Shown in pieces: positions 38,426-47,244 of a stretch of DNA of 64,000 bases. The stretch is from Beggiatoa leptomitoformis. Lineage in GTDB: Bacteria; Pseudomonadota; Gammaproteobacteria; Beggiatoales; Beggiatoaceae. The stretch covers positions 2,108,001 to 2,172,000 of the forward strand of contig NZ_CP012373.2 of assembly GCF_001305575.3 (NCBI RefSeq), in the 5' to 3' direction. A model generated the notes under the pieces. That model did not search any database. It was not told the DNA's origin and worked only from the letters and a program-made list of their open reading frames with translations. Position 1 is the stretch's first letter, and each line of letters opens with the position of its first letter. The translations under genes were made by a program, and so were the position numbers.

Positions 38426-38886
38426 AACTGATTCCTACCAATAATCGCCAAGTAATTAACTGGTTACTGGCTATTACCCTATGCAGTGCAGGAGCATTAT
38501 ATCTAGGGGTTGCTGAACCGACACGCAATTTACAAACACCAACGCCAGAAGATGAATGGCAATTGCCAACCTTAGCCGCCCCCATAGAAGCACAAGCACT
38601 TTATGCTAAACTGAACACACTGCAACCATGGGGAAAAGAGCTAGAAAACGCATCAAAAACAAATAAAAATCAATCTACCAATAAATTACAACTTGTCGGT
38701 ATCGTCAAAGAAGGCGGAAAACAGTATATTCTGCTTTCTGATGGTCAAAAGATAACCCGTTACACCATAAAAGATACCTTACCTGATGAAACAGTTGTTA
38801 TTTCCATTGACAAGAATACCGTGACTTTACAACGAACAGACACAGAAGAAACCCTTAAGTTGTACGCGCCTAAACCAACTTCCTAA
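38422..38886 (+). CDS. GspC/XpsN-like periplasmic linker protein of type II secretion
   Basis: 154 residues: one N-terminal membrane helix (NWLLAITLCSAGALYLGV), a linker, then an HR-type beta domain (LQLVGIVKEGG...ILLSDGQKITRYTIKDTLPD...TVTLQRTDTEETLKLY). It resembles the homology region of GspC and PilP, which contacts the secretin N0 domain. There is no PDZ or coiled-coil C-terminus, so it is short, as in XpsN-type proteins. It is placed directly ahead of the secretin gene. Confidence 0.68.
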   Translation: MKLIPTNNRQVINWLLAITLCSAGALYLGVAEPTRNLQTPTPEDEWQLPTLAAPIEAQALYAKLNTLQPWGKELENASKTNKNQSTNKLQLVGIVKEGGKQYILLSDGQKITRYTIKDTLPDETVVISIDKNTVTLQRTDTEETLKLYAPKPTS

Positions 38887-38922
38887 CTTATCTCTCAGCG
38901 TTATTTAACTGTTTAACCTCCC

Positions 38923-41088
38923 ATGTCTAAAAATGCCCTACTTTTTATATACACTGTTATCTTCTTATCTGCATGTGTGTTACCACCCGCACAAGATATG
39001 CGCATACCAACCCCCTTACGTGCGCCCGCTGTCAACTACTCCAATGCCACACAAGTTGAAGAAAAAAAAGAAGAACCGCGCGACACAACCCATTTTCAAG
39101 ACACCCCGCGCTATCCATTGACTTTATCCAGTGTTGGAGGAGAAGTTAAAGATTACATTCCCACTTTTGCACATAATCAACCATTGCAAATTAGCGTTGA
39201 AGCCCTCCCACTGCCTGCCTTCATTAACGAAGTGTATGGCAACCTACTAGGGGTATCTTTTGAAATTGAAGCCAGTTTACAAGCCAAAAAAGACCTTGTT
39301 ACCCTGCGTGTTGTTGACTCACAAACCCCTATACAACTGTATAAATTAGCTAACCAAGTGCTAGAAAATTATGGCGTTGCAATCGTACTACAAGGTGATA
39401 TGCTCCGCTTTGTTCCCTCAGCGAACAATACCAACATCGTCCCCCCATTACTCGTCACAGGGACAACACTACCCAACGTACCTATATCACATCGCCCTAT
39501 CTTTCAAGTTGTTCCCTTAAAAGTTGTGCGTAATACACAAGTTGCAGGCTGGTTACGCCAGATTTATAACAACCCAAAACTACAAATGATAGAAGACCCT
39601 GAACGTAACGCGATGGTACTACTCGGAACACCCGAACTCATTCGCAGTGCTGTCGACATCATTGGATTTTTAGACCAACCCTTTATGCGCAGTCGTCACA
39701 GCGTCCGCATTGAACCCGTTTTCTTAAGTGCAGAAGAATTAACCACACAATTAACCAGCGTACTCGCCTCAGAAGGATTTGCAGTATCGGGTGGAGCTAG
39801 CAGCGGGGGAAGCATTATCATGTTCCCATTAAAAGCCAGTAATGCCCTGATTACCTTTGCGAATGATGCAAGCGTTATCGAACATGTCAAACAATGGGTA
39901 AAAACCCTAGATGCCCCCAACAGCACGATTAACAAAAAAGTCGGTGACAGCTTATATTTCTACCCCGTACAAAATACCCAAGCAGAAAACCTTGCTAAAG
40001 TCCTAACACCACTGCTAGATGGTGTCGTTGCCGCCGCAACACCAAACACCAACCGACCCGCTAATGTGCCAAATACAACACCGCCAACCAACGTATCACC
40101 AAGCACCACAACCAGCACGACCACCACAACCACCAGTCGTAAACTTGTCGTTGATACCAACCGCAACGCGCTACTCTATCAAGGTTCATCCGAATCATGG
40201 GCATACCTACTCCCCATCCTAAAACAAATGGACCAACCCCCCAAACTCACCCTAATAGAAGTCACCCTTGCAGAAGTAACGCTTACCGACCAAGAACAAT
40301 TTGGCATTGAATGGCTTGCAAAAGGGATAGACCTTGGCAGTACCTTAGGTGGCACACTCTCAACAATTGCCCTAAGCACAAGCAACTCAGGACTAACCTA
40401 CACCATAGACAACGCAGGACAAACCCGCGCACTCCTTGGCGCATTCGCCAGCAACAGCCGTGTTAGCCTCCTATCCTCCCCGCGTATCATGGTTAAAAGT
40501 GGCGAAAGTGCCACGATTAACGTAGGCACAGAAGTTCCCATCGTAACCAGCCAATCCAGCGACTCCAGCCAACAAAGCGACTCAACCATTCTGCAACAAA
40601 TTCAATACCGCAATACAGGCGTGATACTAACCGTTAAACCCATCGTTCACGCAGGCAACCGCATAGACCTAGACATTAACCAAGAAGTCAGCAATGCCTC
40701 AACAAACGAATTTAGCGGTATAGACTCACCCTCCATTTTTAATCGCAGTATCGCCACCAAATTAACCCTTAACGACGGCGGCTCAGTTCTACTCGGCGGA
40801 CTGATTTCTAGCAACAGCGACACAGGCGACAGCGGCGTACCCATTTTAAAAGACATCCCCATTATCGGCAGTCTATTTAAAACCGAAAGTAGCAACAAAA
40901 CGCGCACAGAACTCATTGCCATTATTGTCCCCTACGTCATCAGCAACGACGCTGAAGCGCAAGAAATTACCCAATCCTTTAGAGAACGCCTAACCGTAGA
41001 AACCACAGATACCGTCTCATCAACCGTACCAACGGCAACCGTTATCCCCAACATCATTCAACCGCTAAAACAACAGACAACACCATGA
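38923..41088 (+). CDS. gspD: Type II secretion secretin GspD
   Basis: 721 residues with a lipobox (LSAC, Cys18), so it is an outer-membrane-targeted lipoprotein. The N0/STN region (about 85-160) and N1-N3 repeats (about 185-440) precede the secretin domain (about 445-670) with VPIVTSQ, YRNTGVILTVKP and GSVLLGGLIS...GVPILKDIPIIGSLF. A Thr-rich low-complexity insert lies in N3 near 385-405. It forms the outer-membrane channel for folded exoproteins; the M4 protease at 14751 would be a plausible cargo. Its stop overlaps the legB start by 4 bases. C-ending codons are frequent here compared with other genes. Confidence 0.92.
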   Translation: MSKNALLFIYTVIFLSACVLPPAQDMRIPTPLRAPAVNYSNATQVEEKKEEPRDTTHFQDTPRYPLTLSSVGGEVKDYIPTFAHNQPLQISVEALPLPAFINEVYGNLLGVSFEIEASLQAKKDLVTLRVVDSQTPIQLYKLANQVLENYGVAIVLQGDMLRFVPSANNTNIVPPLLVTGTTLPNVPISHRPIFQVVPLKVVRNTQVAGWLRQIYNNPKLQMIEDPERNAMVLLGTPELIRSAVDIIGFLDQPFMRSRHSVRIEPVFLSAEELTTQLTSVLASEGFAVSGGASSGGSIIMFPLKASNALITFANDASVIEHVKQWVKTLDAPNSTINKKVGDSLYFYPVQNTQAENLAKVLTPLLDGVVAAATPNTNRPANVPNTTPPTNVSPSTTTSTTTTTTSRKLVVDTNRNALLYQGSSESWAYLLPILKQMDQPPKLTLIEVTLAEVTLTDQEQFGIEWLAKGIDLGSTLGGTLSTIALSTSNSGLTYTIDNAGQTRALLGAFASNSRVSLLSSPRIMVKSGESATINVGTEVPIVTSQSSDSSQQSDSTILQQIQYRNTGVILTVKPIVHAGNRIDLDINQEVSNASTNEFSGIDSPSIFNRSIATKLTLNDGGSVLLGGLISSNSDTGDSGVPILKDIPIIGSLFKTESSNKTRTELIAIIVPYVISNDAEAQEITQSFRERLTVETTDTVSSTVPTATVIPNIIQPLKQQTTP

Positions 41089-42080
41089 AAATACTGGTTA
41101 CAGGCGCAGATGGCTTTATTGGCTCACACTTAACCGAAGCCCTCATACACGCAGGGCATGACGTGCGCGCATTTGTCCTATACAACTCATTCAACACATG
41201 GGGCTGGTTAGACCACATAGACAAATCCACACGCGAACAACTCGACGTTTTCACAGGCGACATCCGCGACCCCTTTGGCGTTAAACAAGCCATGCAAGGC
41301 TGCGATGTTGTCATGCACCTTGCCGCCCTTATCGCCATCCCCTACTCCTACCACTCCCCTGCTACCTACGTAGAAACCAACATCAACGGCACACTCAACA
41401 TCGTCCAAGCCGCACGCGAACTAAACGTACAAAAAGTTATCCACACCTCCACCAGCGAAGTTTATGGCACCGCGCGTTTTGTCCCCATTACCGAACAACA
41501 CCCCCTACAAGGACAATCCCCCTACTCCGCAACCAAAATCGGTGCAGACCAACTCGCCCTCTCCTACTACCAAGCCTTTAACACCCCCGTTACCATCATC
41601 CGCCCCTTTAACACCTACGGCGCACGTCAATCCGCCCGTGCCGTGATTCCAACAATAATCACCCAAATCGCCAACGGACAACACCAACTCAAACTCGGTG
41701 CGCTACACCCCACCCGCGACTTCAACTACGTTCGCGATACCGTGCGCGGTTTTATGGCCTTTTTAACGACAGACAACTGTCTAGGCGAAGTCATTAACAT
41801 AGGCAGCAACTACGAAGTCAGCATTGGCGATACCGTACGCCACATAGCCGACCTAATGAATGTCAACGTCAATATTGAAGAAGAAACCGTGCGCTTACGA
41901 CCCCAAAAAAGCGAAGTAGAACGACTCTGGGCAGACAACCAAAAAGCCCGCGATATACTAGGCTGGCAACCCGAATACGCAGGCTTAGACGGCTTTAAAC
42001 GCGGCCTACAAGAAACCATACACTGGTTCACCAATCCCGACAATTTACGTCGTTACAAAGCAAATATTTACAACCTATAA
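41085..42080 (+). CDS. legB: LegB-like UDP-N-acetylglucosamine 4,6-dehydratase (SDR family)
   Basis: 331 residues of extended short-chain dehydrogenase fold: NAD loop GADGFIGSH, HLAALIAIPYSY, catalytic TSTSEVYG with YSATK, and PFNTYGARQSARAVIPTII. This is the retaining 4,6-dehydratase type used for legionaminic acid, bacillosamine and related sugars. The next gene encodes the matching aminotransferase. The start codon overlaps the gspD stop (ATGA). Only the first two pathway steps are in this cluster, so the end product is open. C-ending codons dominate visibly. Confidence 0.83.
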   Translation: MKILVTGADGFIGSHLTEALIHAGHDVRAFVLYNSFNTWGWLDHIDKSTREQLDVFTGDIRDPFGVKQAMQGCDVVMHLAALIAIPYSYHSPATYVETNINGTLNIVQAARELNVQKVIHTSTSEVYGTARFVPITEQHPLQGQSPYSATKIGADQLALSYYQAFNTPVTIIRPFNTYGARQSARAVIPTIITQIANGQHQLKLGALHPTRDFNYVRDTVRGFMAFLTTDNCLGEVINIGSNYEVSIGDTVRHIADLMNVNVNIEEETVRLRPQKSEVERLWADNQKARDILGWQPEYAGLDGFKRGLQETIHWFTNPDNLRRYKANIYNL

Positions 42081-42093
42081 AGTGAGCAGGGCA

Positions 42094-43263
42094 ATGGCAT
42101 TAAATATCCCTTTGATTACAGAAACATTAAAAACCTGTTTACCACAACGCGATTTTATTGCCCTACACGAACCCCAATTTAAAGGGCGCGAATGGGAATA
42201 CGTCAAAGAATGTTTAGACACAGGCTGGGTATCCTCCGTTGGCAAATTCGTCGACCGCTTTGAACAACAACTTACCGAATATACAGACATTAACCACGCC
42301 ATCGCCACCGTCAACGGCACAGCAGCCCTACACATCTGCCTACTACTCGCAGGCGTACAAACTGACGACGAAATACTAACCCCCGCGCTCACCTTCATCG
42401 CCAGCACCAACGCCATCGCCTACTGTCGCTCCATACCCCACTTTGTCGATTGCGACGAACACACACTAGGCGTTGACCCCATCGCACTAGCCGACTACCT
42501 ACAAACCATCGCCTACCTAAAAAATGACGTATGCTACAACAAACACACCCACCGCCCGATACGCGCCCTACTCGTCATGCACACATTCGGACACCCCGTC
42601 GCCCTAGACCCCTTACAAGACCTCTGTCAACGCTACCACCTAACCCTTATTGAAGATGCCGCAGAAGGATTAGGCTCTTACTACAAAGGGCAACATGTCG
42701 GACATCATGGCAAACTCAGTGCCTTAAGTTTCAACGGCAACAAAGTCATTACCACAGGCGGTGGCGGTGCAATTCTCACCAACGATGCCACCCTTGCCAA
42801 ACAAGCCAAACACCTAACCACCACCGCAAAAATCCCACACGCATGGCGATTTGACCATGACCAACTCGGCTATAACTACCGTTTACCAAATATTAACGCC
42901 GCATTAGGCTGTGCGCAGCTAGAACAACTCCCCAACTTTCTCAACGCAAAGCGTCAACTAGCACACCGCTATCAACAAGCCTTTGCAGCTATAGAAGGCG
43001 TGCATATTTTTTGCGAACCTGCGGATACAAAAGGGAATTACTGGCTAAACGCCCTATTACTAGACAAGCTTTACGCAGACCAACAAACCGCCCTATTAAC
43101 CCACACCAACCAACACGGCATCATGACCCGCCCCGCATGGACGTTACAACACAAACTCCCCATGTACCAAACCTGCCCACGAATGGCATTACCCATAGCA
43201 GAAAGCCTTGAAGCACGATTGATTAATATCCCCAGCGGTCAGGGATTACTGAATGATGATTAA
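42094..43263 (+). CDS. legC: LegC-like PLP-dependent UDP-4-amino-sugar aminotransferase
   Basis: 389 residues from ATG 42094; the GTG at 42082 is possible but has no better ribosome site. DegT/DnrJ/EryC1 fold: CLDTGWVSSVGKFVDRFE, VNGTAALHICLLLAGV, LIEDAAEGLGSYY, and the PLP lysine in FNGNKVITTGGGG. It should transaminate the 4-keto sugar made by LegB. Inner sections (YCRSIPHFVDCDEHTLGVD) match LegC rather than PglE-like enzymes. It follows legB by 13 bases and ends before a terminator at 43373. Confidence 0.83.
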   Translation: MALNIPLITETLKTCLPQRDFIALHEPQFKGREWEYVKECLDTGWVSSVGKFVDRFEQQLTEYTDINHAIATVNGTAALHICLLLAGVQTDDEILTPALTFIASTNAIAYCRSIPHFVDCDEHTLGVDPIALADYLQTIAYLKNDVCYNKHTHRPIRALLVMHTFGHPVALDPLQDLCQRYHLTLIEDAAEGLGSYYKGQHVGHHGKLSALSFNGNKVITTGGGGAILTNDATLAKQAKHLTTTAKIPHAWRFDHDQLGYNYRLPNINAALGCAQLEQLPNFLNAKRQLAHRYQQAFAAIEGVHIFCEPADTKGNYWLNALLLDKLYADQQTALLTHTNQHGIMTRPAWTLQHKLPMYQTCPRMALPIAESLEARLINIPSGQGLLNDD

Positions 43264-43372
43264 TTTTAACGATGGACTAGGGCGTATAATTGTCTGCACC
43301 AACACCAAAACAAACAATAGATTGTTTATTTAGCCCTTGCGAATAACTACTATTGAAAAATGAATGCAACGC

Positions 43373-43402
43373 CCGACAACAATACAACTTTGTCGGTTTT
43401 TT
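43373..43402 (+). terminator. Rho-independent terminator after legC
   Basis: CCGACAA (43373-43379) pairs with TTGTCGG (43390-43396) and is followed by six T. It separates the gsp/leg unit from the TPR-ATPase gene and argues against the TTG start at 43353 for that gene. Confidence 0.82.
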
Positions 43403-43427
43403 GTATCTGAAGAATAGAGATAAAAAA

Positions 43428-46319
43428 ATGAATTTTAATAAACGCTTACGTTTAGCAAATGAAAAAGCTGAAGCAGGAGAACACGCGCTAAATACAGCTA
43501 ACTATCAACAAGCAGTTGATAATTTTTTAGAGGCTTCGGAACTATTTAAGGGCATAAAAGGACAAGAACAAAGTTATACAAGCTGTTTAGTCAATGCTGC
43601 AAATGCCTTGGATAATTTAGGAAATTATACAAAAGCAGAAACCTTATTAAATAAAGCCATTCCAATTCAAAAGAAAATATTAGGCTCGGAACATCCTGAT
43701 ATGGCCACGAGTCTAGGAATTCTCGCAATTATTTATCAAGCCCAAGGCGACTATGCCAAGTCGATAGAATTTAACGAAAAAGCCTTAACCATTTTTGAAA
43801 AGCACTTTGGTTCGCAACATCCTGATACGGCTGGTAGCCTTAATAACCTCGCCACTATTTATCAAGCCCAAGGCGATTATGCCAAGGCGATAGAATTTAA
43901 CGAAAAAGCCTTAGCCATTTTCGAAAAGCACTTCGGTTCGCAACATCCTGATGTGGCTTCTAGCTTTAATAATCTCGCTACTATTTATTCAGACCAAGGC
44001 GATTATGCCAAGGCGACAGAATTTCACGAAAAAGCCTTAGCCATTCGCGAAAAGCTCTTCGGTTCGCAACATCCTGATGTGGCTTCTAGCCTTAATAATC
44101 TCGCCACTATTTATCAAGCCCAAGGCGATTATGCCAAAGCAAACGAGTTTTATGATAAAGCGTTAGCCATTTGGCGAAATAAATTTGGTAATGAACATGT
44201 TGCTATTGCTACAGGGTTAAATAATCTTGCTGAATCCTATCGAAAACAGGGAAAGCACGCAGAAGCAAAACAGTTGCATCAGCAAGCACTTGCAATACGA
44301 GAGGGTAAACTGGGTTTTGAGCATCCGAAAACAACACAAAGTTTAATAAATCTCGCAGAAACTATTAGCACAGAAACAGATAACACGGGCATTTTTTCTG
44401 TTATTAATCAGTTACATAAAACTATTTTACAATTTCTATTACAAAAGCGTGAAAACAATCCGCAATTATTTTTTACTCTGCGCACACATCATAATGATGA
44501 ACAAGGGCGACTTTCTAAAGGTTATTGGTTTTTAGGAGAAGAAGAATTTTTATATTTTTCTTTCTGGAAAGGCATTGATAGCACCAATCAAATGCCAACT
44601 ATTGCTATCGAAATCGATTTAGAACAACAACTCACAATTACTTTTAATGGCAATGATTCCCATGAAAAAACTGATTTTTTACAAGATATAACGCAATTGC
44701 TCGACGGGTTTATTCAATCAACTGATGGAAAACAGTGGAAAAAAACTTACTCGCAAGATTGGCAAAGTGCTTTAGACGCATTTTTAATCGATAAAACCCA
44801 AATTGATGACTATTTAGCCTTTAAAGGTAATCAAATAGCCGATTTTAGTTTTATTCCTGAAACTGAGTTTTTACAGGCTTTAAAATTTACGACTTTATTA
44901 CGTCAAAAATTAGAAAGTGCTGAAATAAAAACTTTAACCGAAATCGGTAAGCCGTTAAAACTGCATTCTTTACAATTAGAAAATATCGGACATTTTGAAA
45001 GCCTTGGCATTGACTTAAGCAGACAAGTTACGATTTTTATTGGTGAAAACGGTAGCGGTAAATCAACAATTTTAAAAGCGATTGCGCTGGCTTTATCAGG
45101 TATTGCAGGAACATTAGATACTGAACTTGTTCAAGATTATTTACGCATTTTAAAAACAGAGTTTGATGGTACAAAACAATTTTGTAACAGTGGTTCTATT
45201 TACTTAAATTTACAAATTAATGCTGTACAAAGTCAGATAATTGAATTTAATCAAACAGAATTGCGGGGCGTAACTGTAAAAACCTTTGTTGATAATGAGG
45301 ATGAATGGTTATTGTCCAGTGAAAACCGCTTTATTGACTTAGTATTAGGTTTTCCACAAGGCAAGAAACGCGCTCAAAAGTCAGTGGGGAAAATTGTCGA
45401 ACCGAATTTAAACGATGTGATTGATTTAATAGAAGACCGCGACATTGCAAACTGGAAAAATGATTTAGTAGAATGGATAGTTGCTTTATATCGTCAACCT
45501 GATGCCAAAATCCGCGAAGATAATTTATTACAAATCAATTGGTTTTTTGATATTTTCTCTAAAATTATTTCTGACACTGATGCAAACGCCATTCGCTTAA
45601 AAAGTGCCGTTCACGACCCTGCAACAGGGAAAAAAGACATTATTATCTGCACCCCCGACATGCCCGATGGGATTTCTTTAGATTTGCTCAGTAAAGGCTA
45701 TACCAATATTTTCATCTGGGTAGGTCGCTTAGTCATGCGCTTATACAGTGCCTTAGCAGCTCATCAAACCGCATATAAAAACGATAAAAACTCCTTTTTA
45801 CGCAATCAAAACACACGCGGAAAACGTTACCAAGCAAACACAATTGAAGAGTTACATGGAATTGTATTAATTGATGAAATTGATACTTATTATCTGCATC
45901 TAAATTGGCAACGGAATATTTTACGGGTTTTAACTGAAACATTCCCTTGTTTGCAGTTTGTTGTTACGAGTCATTCTGTAATCGGTCTATCCTCTTTGAA
46001 AAACAAGGATAATTATTTTATTTATCGGGCAGTCAAAGAAACAAAGCAAGTCGTATTTGTTGAAATTGACCCGACAAAAGAAAATCCATACGGCGCGGAT
46101 TTAAATACAATTGCCGATGATTTTATGGGAGTTCCAGAAAGAGAACCCGAAATAAAAGATAAATTGGAAACCTTACGCAGTGCAATTGCTAGAAAACAGA
46201 TTGAAGAAGCAGACAATTTAATTTCTGAATTAGAAGCTGAAATTAATCCAGAAGATGAAGAATTAAATAAATTAAAAAGCCGATTAGATGCTAAAAAATT
46301 AATTGTCAGCAAAAAATAA
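43428..46319 (+). CDS. TPR repeats fused to a PtuA-like ABC/AAA ATPase (predicted anti-phage protein)
   Basis: 963 residues from ATG 43428. Residues 30-310 are tetratricopeptide repeats of the kinesin-light-chain 42-residue type (NNLATIYQAQGDYAKAIEFNEKALAI). Residues 315-515 form a domain I do not recognise (FFTLRTHHNDEQGRLSKGYW...). From about 520 on there is a RecF/OLD-like ATPase with Walker A GENGSGKS (539-546), Walker B LIDE (Asp816-Glu817) and switch histidine in VVTSHSVI. A short charged coiled coil ends the protein. The ATPase with an HNH partner one base downstream fits Septu (PtuA/PtuB) and retron-Ec78 effectors. The TPR half is an addition to the usual PtuA. Confidence 0.8.
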   Translation: MNFNKRLRLANEKAEAGEHALNTANYQQAVDNFLEASELFKGIKGQEQSYTSCLVNAANALDNLGNYTKAETLLNKAIPIQKKILGSEHPDMATSLGILAIIYQAQGDYAKSIEFNEKALTIFEKHFGSQHPDTAGSLNNLATIYQAQGDYAKAIEFNEKALAIFEKHFGSQHPDVASSFNNLATIYSDQGDYAKATEFHEKALAIREKLFGSQHPDVASSLNNLATIYQAQGDYAKANEFYDKALAIWRNKFGNEHVAIATGLNNLAESYRKQGKHAEAKQLHQQALAIREGKLGFEHPKTTQSLINLAETISTETDNTGIFSVINQLHKTILQFLLQKRENNPQLFFTLRTHHNDEQGRLSKGYWFLGEEEFLYFSFWKGIDSTNQMPTIAIEIDLEQQLTITFNGNDSHEKTDFLQDITQLLDGFIQSTDGKQWKKTYSQDWQSALDAFLIDKTQIDDYLAFKGNQIADFSFIPETEFLQALKFTTLLRQKLESAEIKTLTEIGKPLKLHSLQLENIGHFESLGIDLSRQVTIFIGENGSGKSTILKAIALALSGIAGTLDTELVQDYLRILKTEFDGTKQFCNSGSIYLNLQINAVQSQIIEFNQTELRGVTVKTFVDNEDEWLLSSENRFIDLVLGFPQGKKRAQKSVGKIVEPNLNDVIDLIEDRDIANWKNDLVEWIVALYRQPDAKIREDNLLQINWFFDIFSKIISDTDANAIRLKSAVHDPATGKKDIIICTPDMPDGISLDLLSKGYTNIFIWVGRLVMRLYSALAAHQTAYKNDKNSFLRNQNTRGKRYQANTIEELHGIVLIDEIDTYYLHLNWQRNILRVLTETFPCLQFVVTSHSVIGLSSLKNKDNYFIYRAVKETKQVVFVEIDPTKENPYGADLNTIADDFMGVPEREPEIKDKLETLRSAIARKQIEEADNLISELEAEINPEDEELNKLKSRLDAKKLIVSKK
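43691..44194 (+). repeat. Tandem 126-bp repeats encoding TPR units
   Basis: Four consecutive 126-base units begin at 43691, 43817, 43943 and 44069 and are nearly identical in DNA (shared blocks such as CAACATCCTGAT and TATTTATCAAGCCCAAGGCG). Two diverged units follow from 44195 and 44321. The period is exactly 42 codons, so recombination would add or remove whole TPR units in frame. Confidence 0.9.
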
Positions 46320-46320
46320 T

Positions 46321-47244
46321 ATGATTCCAATTAAAAAACTAAATATCACTATTACACAAACAGATGTTGCTGATTCTGAACTTTTAACGAATTGGCAACA
46401 GTCAATACATCGAGAAATCGAAGGAAATAGTGCATTTAAAAACGCACAACTTGCGAATGCTAATGGTGAATCTTTATGGAAAATTGGCGGACTTGATAAA
46501 GAATCTTTAAAAAAACAGCTTTATCAAGAACAAAAGGGGCTTTGCTGTTATTGTGGGACTCAATTAAAACTGGATGAGTTGATAATAGAGCATTTAAACC
46601 CTAAAAGCTTATTTCCTGCAATGACTTTTGATTATTCAAATCTTTACGCATCATGCAAAGGGGGAAAAGGCGATACACCATTATATTTACCTTATGAAAC
46701 AACAAGAAAGGTGGTTGCAGAACAATATAATGTTGATACGCAAAAGGTCATTGTTCCACGTTATCTCCATTTAAAAGAAACAGATATAATCCCAGCTAAA
46801 ACGGAAATTAAGATAAAATACAACCCCAATGAATTATTTTGTGATACGCATAAAAAGAATGAAAAAATCACAATTCAACCTATTTTAGTAAATGGCTGGA
46901 TACGTAATGCACACCAACCAAAACATGATTATGAAGTATTCAGCTGTGAAAATCGGGTTTCTTATTTAGAAGATGGCACTATTTTAATAGATGAAAATGA
47001 ATGCAATGAAACGATTCGAATATTAAATTTGAATGCAAAAAAACTAAAAGAATCCCGTATTAAAACATTTGAGAATGTAGAAGAATTTACTGATTCTTTA
47101 GAAGAAGAAACAGATTCAGAAGAAATTGATTTAGTTTCACTGATTAATGGAGAAATTAATAAAATTGAGAATATGCCAGAACAGCCCGCTTTTGCTTTTG
47201 TAACAACGCACTTTTTACGTCAAAAACTTGCAGAGGTATCCTAA
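46321..47244 (+). CDS. PtuB-like HNH nuclease (TIGR02646 type)
   Basis: 307 residues; ATG 46321 lies one base after the ATPase stop (an in-frame TTG at 46303 would overlap it), indicating tight coupling. The HNH core has a zinc-type CxxC (Cys75 and Cys78 in CCYCG), then EHLNPKS (His91) and YSNLYASCKGGKG (Asn107, Cys112), followed by a long C-terminal part with further cysteines (LFCDTHKKNEKITIQP). HNH nucleases of this family are the effector in Septu and retron-Ec78 systems and cut DNA or tRNA when released from the ATPase. Substrate here is unknown. The gene end overlaps the following ABC frame by 17 bases. Confidence 0.8.
   Translation: MIPIKKLNITITQTDVADSELLTNWQQSIHREIEGNSAFKNAQLANANGESLWKIGGLDKESLKKQLYQEQKGLCCYCGTQLKLDELIIEHLNPKSLFPAMTFDYSNLYASCKGGKGDTPLYLPYETTRKVVAEQYNVDTQKVIVPRYLHLKETDIIPAKTEIKIKYNPNELFCDTHKKNEKITIQPILVNGWIRNAHQPKHDYEVFSCENRVSYLEDGTILIDENECNETIRILNLNAKKLKESRIKTFENVEEFTDSLEEETDSEEIDLVSLINGEINKIENMPEQPAFAFVTTHFLRQKLAEVS

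Noticed and set aside
39960-40922. Series of minus-strand frames opposite gspD
   Set aside because: Shadows of the secretin gene; low-complexity Val/Leu-rich translations of Thr/Asn codons.
43353-43427. Upstream TTG start for the TPR-ATPase
   Set aside because: A terminator hairpin (43373-43402) lies inside the extension; ATG 43428 is a better start.
43691-44320. Possible CRISPR array because of regular repeat spacing
   Set aside because: Repeats are 126 bases with no unique spacers and encode in-frame TPR units.
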